Shown: one piece after another, positions 45,821 through 53,867 of the stretch
Layout: every line of letters starts with the position of its first letter
Numbering within the stretch: position 1 is the first letter of the stretch
DNA from: Candidatus Thiodiazotropha endoloripes
GTDB taxonomy: Bacteria > Pseudomonadota > Gammaproteobacteria > Chromatiales > Chromatiaceae
NCBI GenBank assembly: GCA_001709035.1
Contig: LVKA01000008.1
Coordinates: 682,001-746,000, forward strand
Direction: 5' to 3'
Length of the DNA: 64,000 nt
The notes under the pieces: generated by a model
The model's database searches: none
The model's input: the letters and a program-made list of their open reading frames with translations, nothing else
Told to the model about the DNA's origin: nothing
Translations under genes and position numbers: made by a program

Positions 45821-47011
45821 ATGACTATTGAAAAAGGAGATTTTGATTCTATTAATGAAGGTGATTTGCATGAACTTTTAGAGGCCCGCGTCCCTGAAGG
45901 ATTGAGATTAGAATACAAATTAACTGCATATGGCCGAACTGATAGAGATAAAAAAGAATTTCTTAAAGACGTTTCCGCTTTTGCTAACTCGCATGGTGGG
46001 CATTTGATAATAGGCGCGGAGGAGGATGAAGGTTCACTTATTGCTGTGCCAGGAATTAATATCGATTGTGATCAAGAAATTCTACGATATGAGCAAATGG
46101 CTAGAAATGCGATTGAGCCAATAATTCCAAGCATTAGAATGAAGCAAATAAATCTAGATAACGGAAATAGAGTTATCGTTATACGTGTTCCTAGAAGCTG
46201 GAATCCACCCCATAGAGTTACTGCGCAAGGGTTGAATAAATTCTATACACGACACTCTGCCGGAGTTCATGAGCCGGGTGTTGAAGAGCTAAGAGCAATG
46301 TTTAGTCAATCAGAATCAGCATTAGATAAGTCCATAAAATTTCGAACTGATAGAGTTAATCAAATATCAGCAGGTGAAAGGGGGCGGCGACTCGTGGGGA
46401 GCGGGCGGTTTATATTTCATATTATTCCAACAGCTGCATACTCTCGTTTAATAAATTTAGATGTCGAAGAAATGCACCGCCTTCGTCAATTCTTTCGGCC
46501 TATAGCTTCACCAATGTTCCATAATGGTTTTAATTTTCATGGATATAGAAATGAGAGAGGTGGTGAATTATGTCATGGATACACACAGATTTACCGATAC
46601 GGAGTCGTAGAAGCCACGCTTGCTAATTTAGTTAAAGAAAGAGACGGCCTTAAAATAATTGGAGCTCGAAGTATTGAAAAGCATTTTTTCGAAGTATATG
46701 AAAACTATTTGGATGGATTGCAAAGACTAAATGTTCCGTTGCCTCTAATTGCTATGATTACACTGGAAGGAGTAAGGGGGGCACGATATGTTGTTTATGA
46801 AGACGCGCTTCCTGATGAGCAGCCTCTGTTAAATGATAATGTTATGTACCTCCCAGAGTGTGTAATAGAAAGCTATGGGAATACGCAGGACTATCATAGA
46901 GCTATCAGACCTGCCTTTGATGCTATGTGGAATGCTATTGGATATGCCCGATCCGAATATTTTAACGATGACGGCATCTGGATCGGGAATCCGCACAGGC
47001 GTCCATTTTGA
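45821..47011 (+). CDS. AlbA_2/Schlafen-like DNA-binding domain protein
   Basis: 396 residues. The N-terminal AlbA_2 domain reads LRLEYKLTAY (about residues 30-39), FLKDVSAFANSHGGHLIIGAEED (about 50-72), RVIVIRVPRSWNPPHRV and KFYTRHSAGVHEP. This is the Schlafen core found in many bacterial regulators and defence proteins. The C-terminal 230 residues are unassigned. A nucleic-acid-binding or nuclease role in defence is plausible given the neighbours. Confidence 0.82.
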   Translation: MTIEKGDFDSINEGDLHELLEARVPEGLRLEYKLTAYGRTDRDKKEFLKDVSAFANSHGGHLIIGAEEDEGSLIAVPGINIDCDQEILRYEQMARNAIEPIIPSIRMKQINLDNGNRVIVIRVPRSWNPPHRVTAQGLNKFYTRHSAGVHEPGVEELRAMFSQSESALDKSIKFRTDRVNQISAGERGRRLVGSGRFIFHIIPTAAYSRLINLDVEEMHRLRQFFRPIASPMFHNGFNFHGYRNERGGELCHGYTQIYRYGVVEATLANLVKERDGLKIIGARSIEKHFFEVYENYLDGLQRLNVPLPLIAMITLEGVRGARYVVYEDALPDEQPLLNDNVMYLPECVIESYGNTQDYHRAIRPAFDAMWNAIGYARSEYFNDDGIWIGNPHRRPF

Positions 47012-47258
47012 GTGTAGCAACGGACGTTAGCGTTAAGAGCTACAGGCAATTGGCAACTTTTCGATACTTGCACTATGCCTGAGAGAGAATGTGAAAACAT
47101 CAAGGGACATTGAAGAATTTGAGCGAAAAGAATTCAAGAAGGTACGCTTTGCTTCGTTTAATAACTCAGTTTTTCGGCTCCTGATTAAAACTCCGCCAAT
47201 TAAGCGTGTGGTTTCATTCATATTCTGAATTATTACACTGATGACGTAAATAGCACAG

Positions 47259-47624
47259 TCAATCAGCAGTCATCAGCAGGTGTTCTGCCAGGCCATCCCA
47301 CAGAGCATAGTAGGCTCCAGTAGACATTCGCTTGGAATCAAAAGGAAGTGACAGATATAGAAAGGGCATGAGGTCTACGATCAGCATTGTCACGGCTTCC
47401 TCAAAGCCTGCTCCCTGCCAGTCTGGAATCTTGAGTTTAATTACCTGAGACCGGGTGTCAGTGATATAGGTGAACTCCCTACTGTTCTCCAGTATCTCAA
47501 GCAGAAGGTGTACAGCATCTTCATAGGTTACGTGTTTTGGTTCCAATATTCTGTCCTTTCGGTATCTAGGGTTCGTTGTTTGAGGGTGTCTGACAGGTCC
47601 TTCACGGGCACAATAAGACGCCAC
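47259..47624 (-). CDS. Unknown small protein downstream of the helicase-like gene
   Basis: Up to 121 residues from ATG 47624; a shorter product starting near EPKHVTYEDAVHLLLEI is possible (TTG start preceded by AAAGGACAG). It has no motif. It is the last gene of the minus-strand module, 45 bp after the helicase-like gene. Confidence 0.5.
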   Translation of the reverse strand: MASYCAREGPVRHPQTTNPRYRKDRILEPKHVTYEDAVHLLLEILENSREFTYITDTRSQVIKLKIPDWQGAGFEEAVTMLIVDLMPFLYLSLPFDSKRMSTGAYYALWDGLAEHLLMTAD

Positions 47625-47669
47625 AAGGCTTATCTATAGTTCGTGACCGTGAGGGACTCAGGCAAGGGC

Positions 47670-48983
47670 TTAAGCGGCCTGATTGATATCTGCAAGGCCT
47701 GTCGGTGATTCAGTATTCAACCAGGCAACAAGAAGGTTCCTCATGCGTTTCGAGGGGATATAAAAGGTGATTTTCTCTCCTGCCCTTACTCTTGATCTCC
47801 AGACCCACTGCACGAGTTCATTAAGAGCGTATTGCTCCTGGTTAAATGACACTCCACACTCTGAGAACAGCTTGGTGAGGGCTGGGTTTGGGAACACGTT
47901 ATACGCATAGGCTAGATATCTCTTGTGTTTGTAGAGATTCGTAGCTTTCGTGTTCACAGCAACGTGTGTGTCACGGTTAACCCGCTCCTCTGCGGTCATC
48001 TTCTTAAGTTGGTTCTTGGACACTCTCCCGCCGATATACCCAAAGGGTGAATACTGAAGTTTCGGCTTGAACTCCTGAGGGCACGTCCACATGTTCAGGT
48101 GTGGGGCTGTTGCGTCGTTACGAGTAAAGAACTTTCTCATGTAGTTTCTCAGTTTCTTCACGCGCTCTGGCTTCGCTTTGCTTAGGTCACTGACAGATAG
48201 CGCATTGCGGCGACTGCCGATAGAGTTCAAGGAGTTGTCCTGCACGATATCTAACAGGTGCCTGAAGGAGTACCCATACTCAGGTTTGTAGTCAATAAAC
48301 ATTCCATCCTCTACAGACCTCATCTCATAGTTGAGTTTGTTTAGCTTCAACCACGCAGCCATAACGGACCCCTGGAAGTTGTATGTCAGGATAAACACTT
48401 CATCAAAGGCAAGGAGACGCTGTGGGCCAGTCAGCCACACACAGACGGCGTCCTGGACTCGTACCATGTTCCCTCTGGATACCTGCTGGATAAAGGGCTC
48501 ATGCTTACCGGTATAGTCATTATTCAAGAGGACAACACGCTTTAGACCACTGATTTCGTCCTCCTCTTCACTGACAAAACCGCCAGCTACAAGGGTGTGA
48601 TAGTCGTCTGAAGTGATTCGGAAAGGTTCTACCACGTCTAGGACTTCGTCAAGGATCAATATGTAGTCCTTGCCCCGCAGTTCTCTTATGGATGTATCAT
48701 CCCACCGTTTCAGCAGGGCGTGCGTGGTGATAACAGACTTACCTTGAGAAACCGCCTCATTGAAGACTGACAGTAAGGTTTCCTTTCCTGCCTGGTCTTC
48801 TGTGTGGGGAACCACTGCGGTCCTGTCGAGTGCGTCGGCATATCTCAGGCACTCTGAGCGGGTCGGGAGGACCACTACAAAGTTCTTGTCGGGATGGTCA
48901 TTGATATAAGAGATTGCTGCCGTTGACTTGCCACGTCCCATTAGGGAATCAATAACGGTTATTTTCGGGGTACTACAGGGCAT
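47670..48983 (-). CDS. SF2-helicase-like / replication-initiation ATPase
   Basis: 437 residues. Walker A DSLMGRGKST (about 12-21) and a DExx-type ILILDEVLD (about 108-116) mark an SF2 helicase-type ATPase. SVITTHALLKRW fits motif Ia/Ib territory, and the C-terminal QYALNELVQWVWRSRVRAGE looks like motif VI with arginine fingers. Similar proteins occur in phages and small replicons as origin-melting or replication helicases. With iterons upstream, it is the best replication candidate of the element. Confidence 0.75.
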   Translation of the reverse strand: MPCSTPKITVIDSLMGRGKSTAAISYINDHPDKNFVVVLPTRSECLRYADALDRTAVVPHTEDQAGKETLLSVFNEAVSQGKSVITTHALLKRWDDTSIRELRGKDYILILDEVLDVVEPFRITSDDYHTLVAGGFVSEEEDEISGLKRVVLLNNDYTGKHEPFIQQVSRGNMVRVQDAVCVWLTGPQRLLAFDEVFILTYNFQGSVMAAWLKLNKLNYEMRSVEDGMFIDYKPEYGYSFRHLLDIVQDNSLNSIGSRRNALSVSDLSKAKPERVKKLRNYMRKFFTRNDATAPHLNMWTCPQEFKPKLQYSPFGYIGGRVSKNQLKKMTAEERVNRDTHVAVNTKATNLYKHKRYLAYAYNVFPNPALTKLFSECGVSFNQEQYALNELVQWVWRSRVRAGEKITFYIPSKRMRNLLVAWLNTESPTGLADINQAA

Positions 48984-49439
48984 AGTTATTCCTTGCCAGA
49001 GTGTTCTGGCGGTGTCCTCACAGAGTGAGTATTAGGGTGATTTAGGGGTGACCATGGGGGCGTTAACTCCCCAAATTCGAGCCGAAACCCAGTAACCACG
49101 CGGGTTTCCGGGCGGTGCTCTTAAGAAAGAGATATCTAGATAGAGAGACTTAAAGATTGACTGGAAGGGGACTGTAGATATGTGATCATTGATTATTCAA
49201 AATCAATGTAACTAGATTAATCTGGAAGGTGACCAGTAAGAGTCCAGTAGGTAGAGCTACAGGTAAACTACAAGATGTCTACTGGTTACCTTACTGTTCA
49301 ATCTGGTATCAGCTACGCTGAGTAATTGACATAAAAGATCAGGGATAAGAGATTTCAGGTTATCTTCAGTATCTAAAGACAACTTTAGATACTCTCCTGA
49401 TCTACCTTCCCTTGATTTGTCAATCAATAATGCCAGTCA
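48984..49439. other. Non-coding segment inside the minus-strand module
   Basis: 456 bp with a hairpin CCGAAACCC/GGGTTTCCGG (about 49081-49111) and an AT-rich stretch with repeated GATAGAGAG/TCTAGAT-like words. No supported gene. It may carry a promoter for the helicase-like gene or a transcript end for the HNH gene. Confidence 0.45.
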
Positions 49440-49991
49440 TCACCGAGGTGATACCGTATAGAACCCAAGCCGGTTTTCTGCGGACTTTCTCCGGCAGACC
49501 GCCTCAAAGAAGTCTTCAGTGGTCCCAAGGTGATTATGTATCCCATCAGAAATAATACTGGCGATCCACTTGCCGCTGGATTTACTGCGGTTAACCCCGG
49601 TTACCCCAGAATTGTTGTCATTTCGGACTCGCTTTAGTTGCTTCTTGGTGTCTCGATCAACAAGCCTTAAGTTCACCAGTCGATTATCTAAACGATTCCC
49701 GTTGATATGCTGAATGTCATACTGCGGCCACTCGCCGTGGTGTAACAGCCAAGCTACCCGGTGGGCAGGGTATGCAACTCCATAAACCTTTACGATACGG
49801 TATGGGCTAGATGTTCTATCTGACCTAGGGATAATCGTTCCGGCCTTGTCTCCCTTTTTGGTTTTAGTACCACGGTCCTGCTTCCACGTAATACTCCCTG
49901 TTTCGGGGTTGTAATTGAGTAGTCTAAGTGCCTCTACTGCTGCCAGTTTATCAATCATAGGCTTCATCTGTTGGTTGGTATTGTTCTGCAT
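49440..49991 (-). CDS. HNH endonuclease with AP2-type DNA-binding domain
   Basis: 183 residues. An N-terminal domain (YNPETGSITWKQDRG) leads into HRVAWLLHHGEWPQYDIQHINGN then RLDNRLVNLRLVD, which are the H-N-H catalytic elements (about 80-115). A C-terminal AP2-like segment (SGVTGVNRSKSSGKWIASI) follows. It is a typical phage or homing-type endonuclease and a candidate for helping element spread. Intact. Confidence 0.88.
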   Translation of the reverse strand: MQNNTNQQMKPMIDKLAAVEALRLLNYNPETGSITWKQDRGTKTKKGDKAGTIIPRSDRTSSPYRIVKVYGVAYPAHRVAWLLHHGEWPQYDIQHINGNRLDNRLVNLRLVDRDTKKQLKRVRNDNNSGVTGVNRSKSSGKWIASIISDGIHNHLGTTEDFFEAVCRRKSAENRLGFYTVSPR

Positions 49992-50048
49992 GGTTGATCC
50001 TTCGGGAATCTTCCCGAATCGTTAAGGGGTTACTGGATTAATAGTGTG

Positions 50049-50561
50049 TCAGTCGGAAGGTAACCGACCAGGAGCCTTCCACAGCTCACGGCTTGGGGTT
50101 GGGTCTTCTGCTGGTCGTGTAGTGTCTTCAGGAGCCTGTGAGGAGTCCTCAGGGCTTACAGGATATGTGTAATTGCCATTGATCAGTCCATAGATGATAT
50201 TACCTATTGAATAGTCAACATCTGCATAGGGATTAACACGCTCTGCCGTTTCTCTAAGACTCTTCTGAAGCTCTGTAATGCGCTGATATGTGTCAGGGAA
50301 TAGGGTGACCTCAAGACGGCGTTTTGTTGCCTCTCTGGTGCCTGTAGACTGCCTGCTGTGGCTGTACAGTGGGGGTCCTTCAGAAAGCTTACAGTCACCT
50401 TTGATCAGGGTGTCTATGACATCATCAGTGGTTACTGGTTTGCCTTCACGGGTCGATAGGAACTCTGCAAGGAATTCGATCTCTTTCACTATCTCAGTGC
50501 TGATAATTAGTGTAATTCTCATGGTGTGTAGAAAGGTCCCGACAGGGGTAGAAACAATCAC
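50049..50561 (-). CDS. Unknown element protein, DNA-binding-like
   Basis: 170 residues from 50561, or about 157 from the in-frame ATG at 50522 (MRITLIISTEIVKEIEFLAE). The central RREATKRRLEVTLFPDTYQRI-like region resembles a ribbon-helix-helix strand-helix pattern (RLEVTLFPDTYQRITELQ). The C-terminal tail is rich in Pro, Glu and Ser. Possible copy-control or transcription regulator. Confidence 0.55.
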   Translation of the reverse strand: MIVSTPVGTFLHTMRITLIISTEIVKEIEFLAEFLSTREGKPVTTDDVIDTLIKGDCKLSEGPPLYSHSRQSTGTREATKRRLEVTLFPDTYQRITELQKSLRETAERVNPYADVDYSIGNIIYGLINGNYTYPVSPEDSSQAPEDTTRPAEDPTPSRELWKAPGRLPSD

Positions 50562-50612
50562 GAATATCGTAAGTATTAGTGGAAGGGTCCTGCCGGGACC
50601 TGGAGACCTTGT

Positions 50613-50870
50613 TTAGTCGGTATGTTTAGATGTGTCTGCCCAGTCTGGCAGAGGGAGCACGCCTTCTATGATACGGGCAACAACCCAAGCACGCGATGGA
50701 GTACGTCCAGAGGACTTTAGGACAGAACTCTGAAGCTCCTTAATATAATCTACGACAGTCGCAGGCAGACGGTCGATGTCCGCACGTACCCAACGCTCAG
50801 GGTCAACAGTTGTTTGAATGATTGTTGGGCCGTTTCCGGCTCCGGTGACTTTGTTGTCAGTAAACAGCAT
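50613..50870 (-). CDS. Small paralogous protein A
   Basis: 85 residues. The C-terminal half shares a pattern with the neighbouring 81-residue protein: LQ-x2-VL-x3-GRTPS, then I-x-G-x2-PLP-x-WADTS. No membrane or catalytic motif. The two genes are 14 bp apart and arose by tandem duplication. Function unknown; a small DNA- or protein-binding role is possible. Confidence 0.65.
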   Translation of the reverse strand: MLFTDNKVTGAGNGPTIIQTTVDPERWVRADIDRLPATVVDYIKELQSSVLKSSGRTPSRAWVVARIIEGVLPLPDWADTSKHTD

Positions 50871-50884
50871 TAGTTATCCTCTGC

Positions 50885-51130
50885 TTAAACAGCGTAACGG
50901 CTGGTATCAGCCCAAGGGGGGAGCGGATGGGTGCCGTTGAGGATATCTTCCAGGATTTCGTCAAGAGATGGTGTACGGCCAGTGTTCTGAAGGACCTGGG
51001 TCTGTAATTGACGAAAGTAGACTTTGTTTCGATATGGCAGGTTCCTGATGCCTGCTGATTCCAGCTTCATGTCGAGGTTCGTTGCCCCGACAGTATGCCC
51101 GTTTTCATCGGTTGTATATGTAGTTGCCAT
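50885..51130 (-). CDS. Small paralogous protein B
   Basis: 81 residues, paralogue of the protein at 50613-50870: LQTQVLQNTGRTPSLDEILE then GTHPLPPWADTSRY. Start at 51130 with a purine-rich AAGGAACAAAC upstream. Co-transcribed with its copy. Confidence 0.65.
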   Translation of the reverse strand: MATTYTTDENGHTVGATNLDMKLESAGIRNLPYRNKVYFRQLQTQVLQNTGRTPSLDEILEDILNGTHPLPPWADTSRYAV

Positions 51131-51159
51131 TGCTTTGTTTGTTCCTTAGTTCAGGTTGT

Positions 51160-51534
51160 TTAGAAGTTAGAGATAGCAGCCTTAGCTTCTACCTCATGGG
51201 TGAAGGCAGCGTCCGAACCGTACCGGGGGTCTTTCATATCACTCAGCATCTGGTCATATGATTCATAAGCCTTGACGCTCCCTTGAGCGGGCCGGGATGT
51301 AGCCTTGTTGAGTGCTGCGGTTCTCTGCGAGGTTTCTAGAGGGATATTAGTGCCTGGGAGGGTTCCTACAGTGGAACCATCTGGCATCACCATGCACGAA
51401 AAACCGGGGGTATGTGCGGGCTGCTCAGGCCAATCCATCTCTGTGCCATCCTTGCCAAGAGATTTATCAAGGTCTTTCTGCATAGCCTGTAGCTCTTCTG
51501 GAGTGATGGATCTACTGGTACTTCTTGCTGACAT
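51160..51534 (-). CDS. Unknown small protein of the element module
   Basis: 124 residues, hydrophilic, with RSITPEELQAMQKDLDKSLG near the start and SYDQMLSDMKDPRYGSDAAF near the end. No recognised family. Gap of 29 bp to the paralogue pair and 40 bp to the upstream gene, so one operon. Confidence 0.55.
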   Translation of the reverse strand: MSARSTSRSITPEELQAMQKDLDKSLGKDGTEMDWPEQPAHTPGFSCMVMPDGSTVGTLPGTNIPLETSQRTAALNKATSRPAQGSVKAYESYDQMLSDMKDPRYGSDAAFTHEVEAKAAISNF

Positions 51535-51574
51535 AATTAGTGTTTATTCCTGTGTTGATGATTAGAGTGGGGGA

Positions 51575-51841
51575 TTACTTCCCGCCCCACCTGTGGGTTT
51601 CTCTAGGTTTCTCGCGTTTAACGATGCGCCCTAGAATTGCGCTGTTGACCAAAGCACTCAGTGATAGGCGCTCTCCGGTCTGTGCTTCGTGAGAGGCCCT
51701 GAGAGCCTTAAGTTTTTCTTCAGACTCCGTGAGAAGCTGAACGGATAGTCTGTAGACTGGCCCGTCTGTGTTCCTCGGGAGTCCTACAAGGTTCGGCTGG
51801 CGTCCTGCTGGGGAACTGCTGGATTGGTTTGATGTGTTCAC
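51575..51841 (-). CDS. Small ribbon-helix-helix-like protein
   Basis: 88 residues. VYRLSVQLLTESEEKLKAL then LSLSALVNSAILGRI suggest a strand-helix-helix dimerisation unit. First larger gene after the iteron array on the minus strand. It could bind the iterons or repress the module. Confidence 0.55.
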   Translation of the reverse strand: MNTSNQSSSSPAGRQPNLVGLPRNTDGPVYRLSVQLLTESEEKLKALRASHEAQTGERLSLSALVNSAILGRIVKREKPRETHRWGGK

Positions 51842-51950
51842 ATTAAATATTCTCCTGGTTGGTTAGGCGGTGTTGAGGCGTGTAGAGGTATGTCGGTGCA
51901 TCTGGCCAACAAACTGGTCTCCAAAGAGACACGCGCGAAAGTTTTGTGTC

Positions 51951-52317
51951 CCTGTAAGGGGCGGTTTCAAACTTCAGGACTATCATTCCCGAAAACGGTT
52001 CGGTTGCTTCTGTAATGGTGGGTTTCAAAGATATGAAGATTGTTTCCTAAGCGGTTCTCTTTCCCTGTAAGGCGTACTTTCAAACCTGGAGAGGGTGTTC
52101 CATAAAACAGTTTTGGTCTATCTATAAGCACGACTTTCAAAACAACGGTTCTTCTCTCTATAAGGAGCACTTTCAAACCTAGAGCCAAAATCGGGTGACA
52201 GAAGAGTCCCTTAGGACGCCAAAGGTACTAGGGAGTCCGCGAGGGATCAGAGAGAGTTCGGGAAGGTATCAGCCTGTGTTTTGGGGGGTCTTCTTTCTAT
52301 AAGGAGGTGTTTCAAAC
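51951..52317. repeat. Six 21-bp iterons, possible replication origin or operator array
   Basis: Consensus CTRTAAGG-N5-TTTCAAAC. Copies at 51952-51972, 52010-52030, 52065-52085, 52122-52142, 52158-52178 and 52297-52317, all in the same orientation; copies 2 and 4 carry one to three changes. Spacing is about 59, 56, 57, 36 and 139 bp. They lie in a 650-bp non-coding stretch upstream of the minus-strand module. Direct orientation and fixed length fit iterons of a plasmid-type origin; a set of binding sites for the small DNA-binding-like protein downstream is the alternative. Confidence 0.75.
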
Positions 52318-52392
52318 TAATGCAATAGAATCAATGGCTTAGAAGGGGTTGCTGCCAACCAAAAAACAACGACTTACGGCATGCGGTGAGAG

Positions 52393-52431
52393 CCCCCAGA
52401 CCCAACAAGCTGGGTGCTGAGTCTGGAGGGG
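52393..52431. other. Stem-loop beside the iterons
   Basis: CCCCCAGAC (52393-52401) pairs with GTCTGGAGGGG (52421-52431), with an inner CCCA/TGGG. It could be an origin hairpin, or the terminator of the small gene at 52473-52607 (read on minus); no long T-run follows. Confidence 0.55.
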
Positions 52432-52472
52432 TTCTGTAGGTAGTCTATGAGGGTCTGTAGGGGCCTTTGGTA

Positions 52473-52607
52473 TTAATGCTTACTGATTACAATACTCAAC
52501 TTCCCTAGCTGGATATCGACACTGTCAGCGTTCCTCATCGCATGGAAACCTGAGATGCCCTTGAATGACCCTACGAATACTTCATGTCCTGGAAGTTTGA
52601 ATAGCAT
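52473..52607 (-). CDS. 44-residue small protein
   Basis: The frame starts at ATG 52607 with AGGAG six bases before it and encodes MLFKLPGHEVFVGSFKGISG and 24 more residues ending VISKH. The strong ribosome site and balanced composition support it. No family recognised. It lies just upstream of the hairpin and iterons on the same strand as the replication-like module. Confidence 0.6.
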   Translation of the reverse strand: MLFKLPGHEVFVGSFKGISGFHAMRNADSVDIQLGKLSIVISKH

Positions 52608-53093
52608 TGTATGCTCCTGGTTGTGATTGAATGCAGGGGCAAAGGTAGATCATAAAGTAGTACATGTCAACGTAAACTATTGAATATAAGCGTAATAGTT
52701 GCACTATAGTAATCCACCCGATAGCGTAAGGATCACCCCACAGGCAGTACCAATGGATACACAATCCATTGACCTTAGGTTTTAAATCAAACACTTAACG
52801 GAATTAGTGACATGAATGGTGACAGAAAAGTAAGTATGTGCCCCCTCCCCAGGTGGTCTGGCTGGTTCTTTTAGGAAGCGGGAAGGGTTCTGATAGAGGT
52901 CTGGAGGGTGGCCCCCTATGGGGGGGGAAACTGGTCTGTACTATTTAATTTATACCCTGCCGGAAATTTTTGGTAAAACTTTCGGCTGATAGTCATATGA
53001 ATCCTACCGATTACATAAGTGCTATCTATCTGATATCTTAATGTTAATTTACTTTTTCGAATACATGGATCAGGCGCATAGGTAGGAATAGGG
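52608..53093. other. Non-coding segment between divergent element genes
   Basis: 486 bp including a C/G-rich stretch (CCCCCTCCCC near 52841, a G9 run at 52919) and AT-rich DNA before 53094. No supported gene; a 70-codon minus frame (52582-52794) overlaps the small gene and lacks a ribosome site. Confidence 0.45.
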
Positions 53094-53867
53094 ATGAAAC
53101 GAGTTGAGCGTGTGACGCGCGTTACATTTATAAATGTGCTGAGTTATATCGGATGGCCAGCAGCCTTTGTCTATTTTATTTCTATGGTCGTTGTTCCCTG
53201 GGTCGAGGGGAACGGTGATTGGCAATATGTTCAAAATGTTTGGGATAGGTGGCAAGCTTTAAATGTTGGAATGCTAGCTCTTGTGTCAAGTTTGGTAGCC
53301 TTAAATGTATCGTTTTTGACATCGGAGAGGGTGCGTGGTCAGAATTTCCGTGCTGCTAAGGCTTTTCTTCCAGAGGCTCTTAGTGAGTTAAGCACTTATT
53401 TCAAAACTTGCGCGACAGTATTAAACGAAGCTTGGGATTTAGAAGGCACCGGGAAATTACAAATTAAATCACGAAGACTACCCGATGGCTATAAAGAAAT
53501 CTTTGCACAATGTATTAAATACTCAGAACCAGATATTGAAAACTACTTATCAAAAATACTTGTGAAGCTACAAATCCATGATGCACGTATGGGGGACTTT
53601 ATACCAAATTATAATGATGATCGTTATATAGGTCCGCATGCTTACAACTTAATAACCTATTACTATCGACTCGCGGAGCTTCAAATAATGATTGATAATT
53701 TATTTGGTTTTGCGAGAGGTCGAGAAGAGTTTACGCCACTTGAACTTAGTTGGGACCGGTTTGATGATGCGTATGCTCAATTGGATGTATTTCTTGAAGA
53801 AAAAACCATAGAGAATGACAGTTTGACTGAGTTTACAAAGCGTGCTCTTGAGAGAGGGCAGGATTAG
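53094..53867 (+). CDS. Membrane protein of unknown function in the element
   Basis: 257 residues with two N-terminal membrane helices (about 12-35 and 53-72) and a helical soluble domain of about 180 residues. No motif recognised. Start at ATG 53094 after GGAATAGGGATG. Its 3' end overlaps the integrase 3' end by 35 bp in convergent orientation. It could be a defence effector, but nothing in the sequence proves it. Confidence 0.65.
   Translation: MKRVERVTRVTFINVLSYIGWPAAFVYFISMVVVPWVEGNGDWQYVQNVWDRWQALNVGMLALVSSLVALNVSFLTSERVRGQNFRAAKAFLPEALSELSTYFKTCATVLNEAWDLEGTGKLQIKSRRLPDGYKEIFAQCIKYSEPDIENYLSKILVKLQIHDARMGDFIPNYNDDRYIGPHAYNLITYYYRLAELQIMIDNLFGFARGREEFTPLELSWDRFDDAYAQLDVFLEEKTIENDSLTEFTKRALERGQD

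Noticed and set aside
51951-52317. CRISPR array
   Set aside because: The six repeats have irregular 36-139 bp spacing, no matching spacer length, and no cas gene nearby; iterons fit better.
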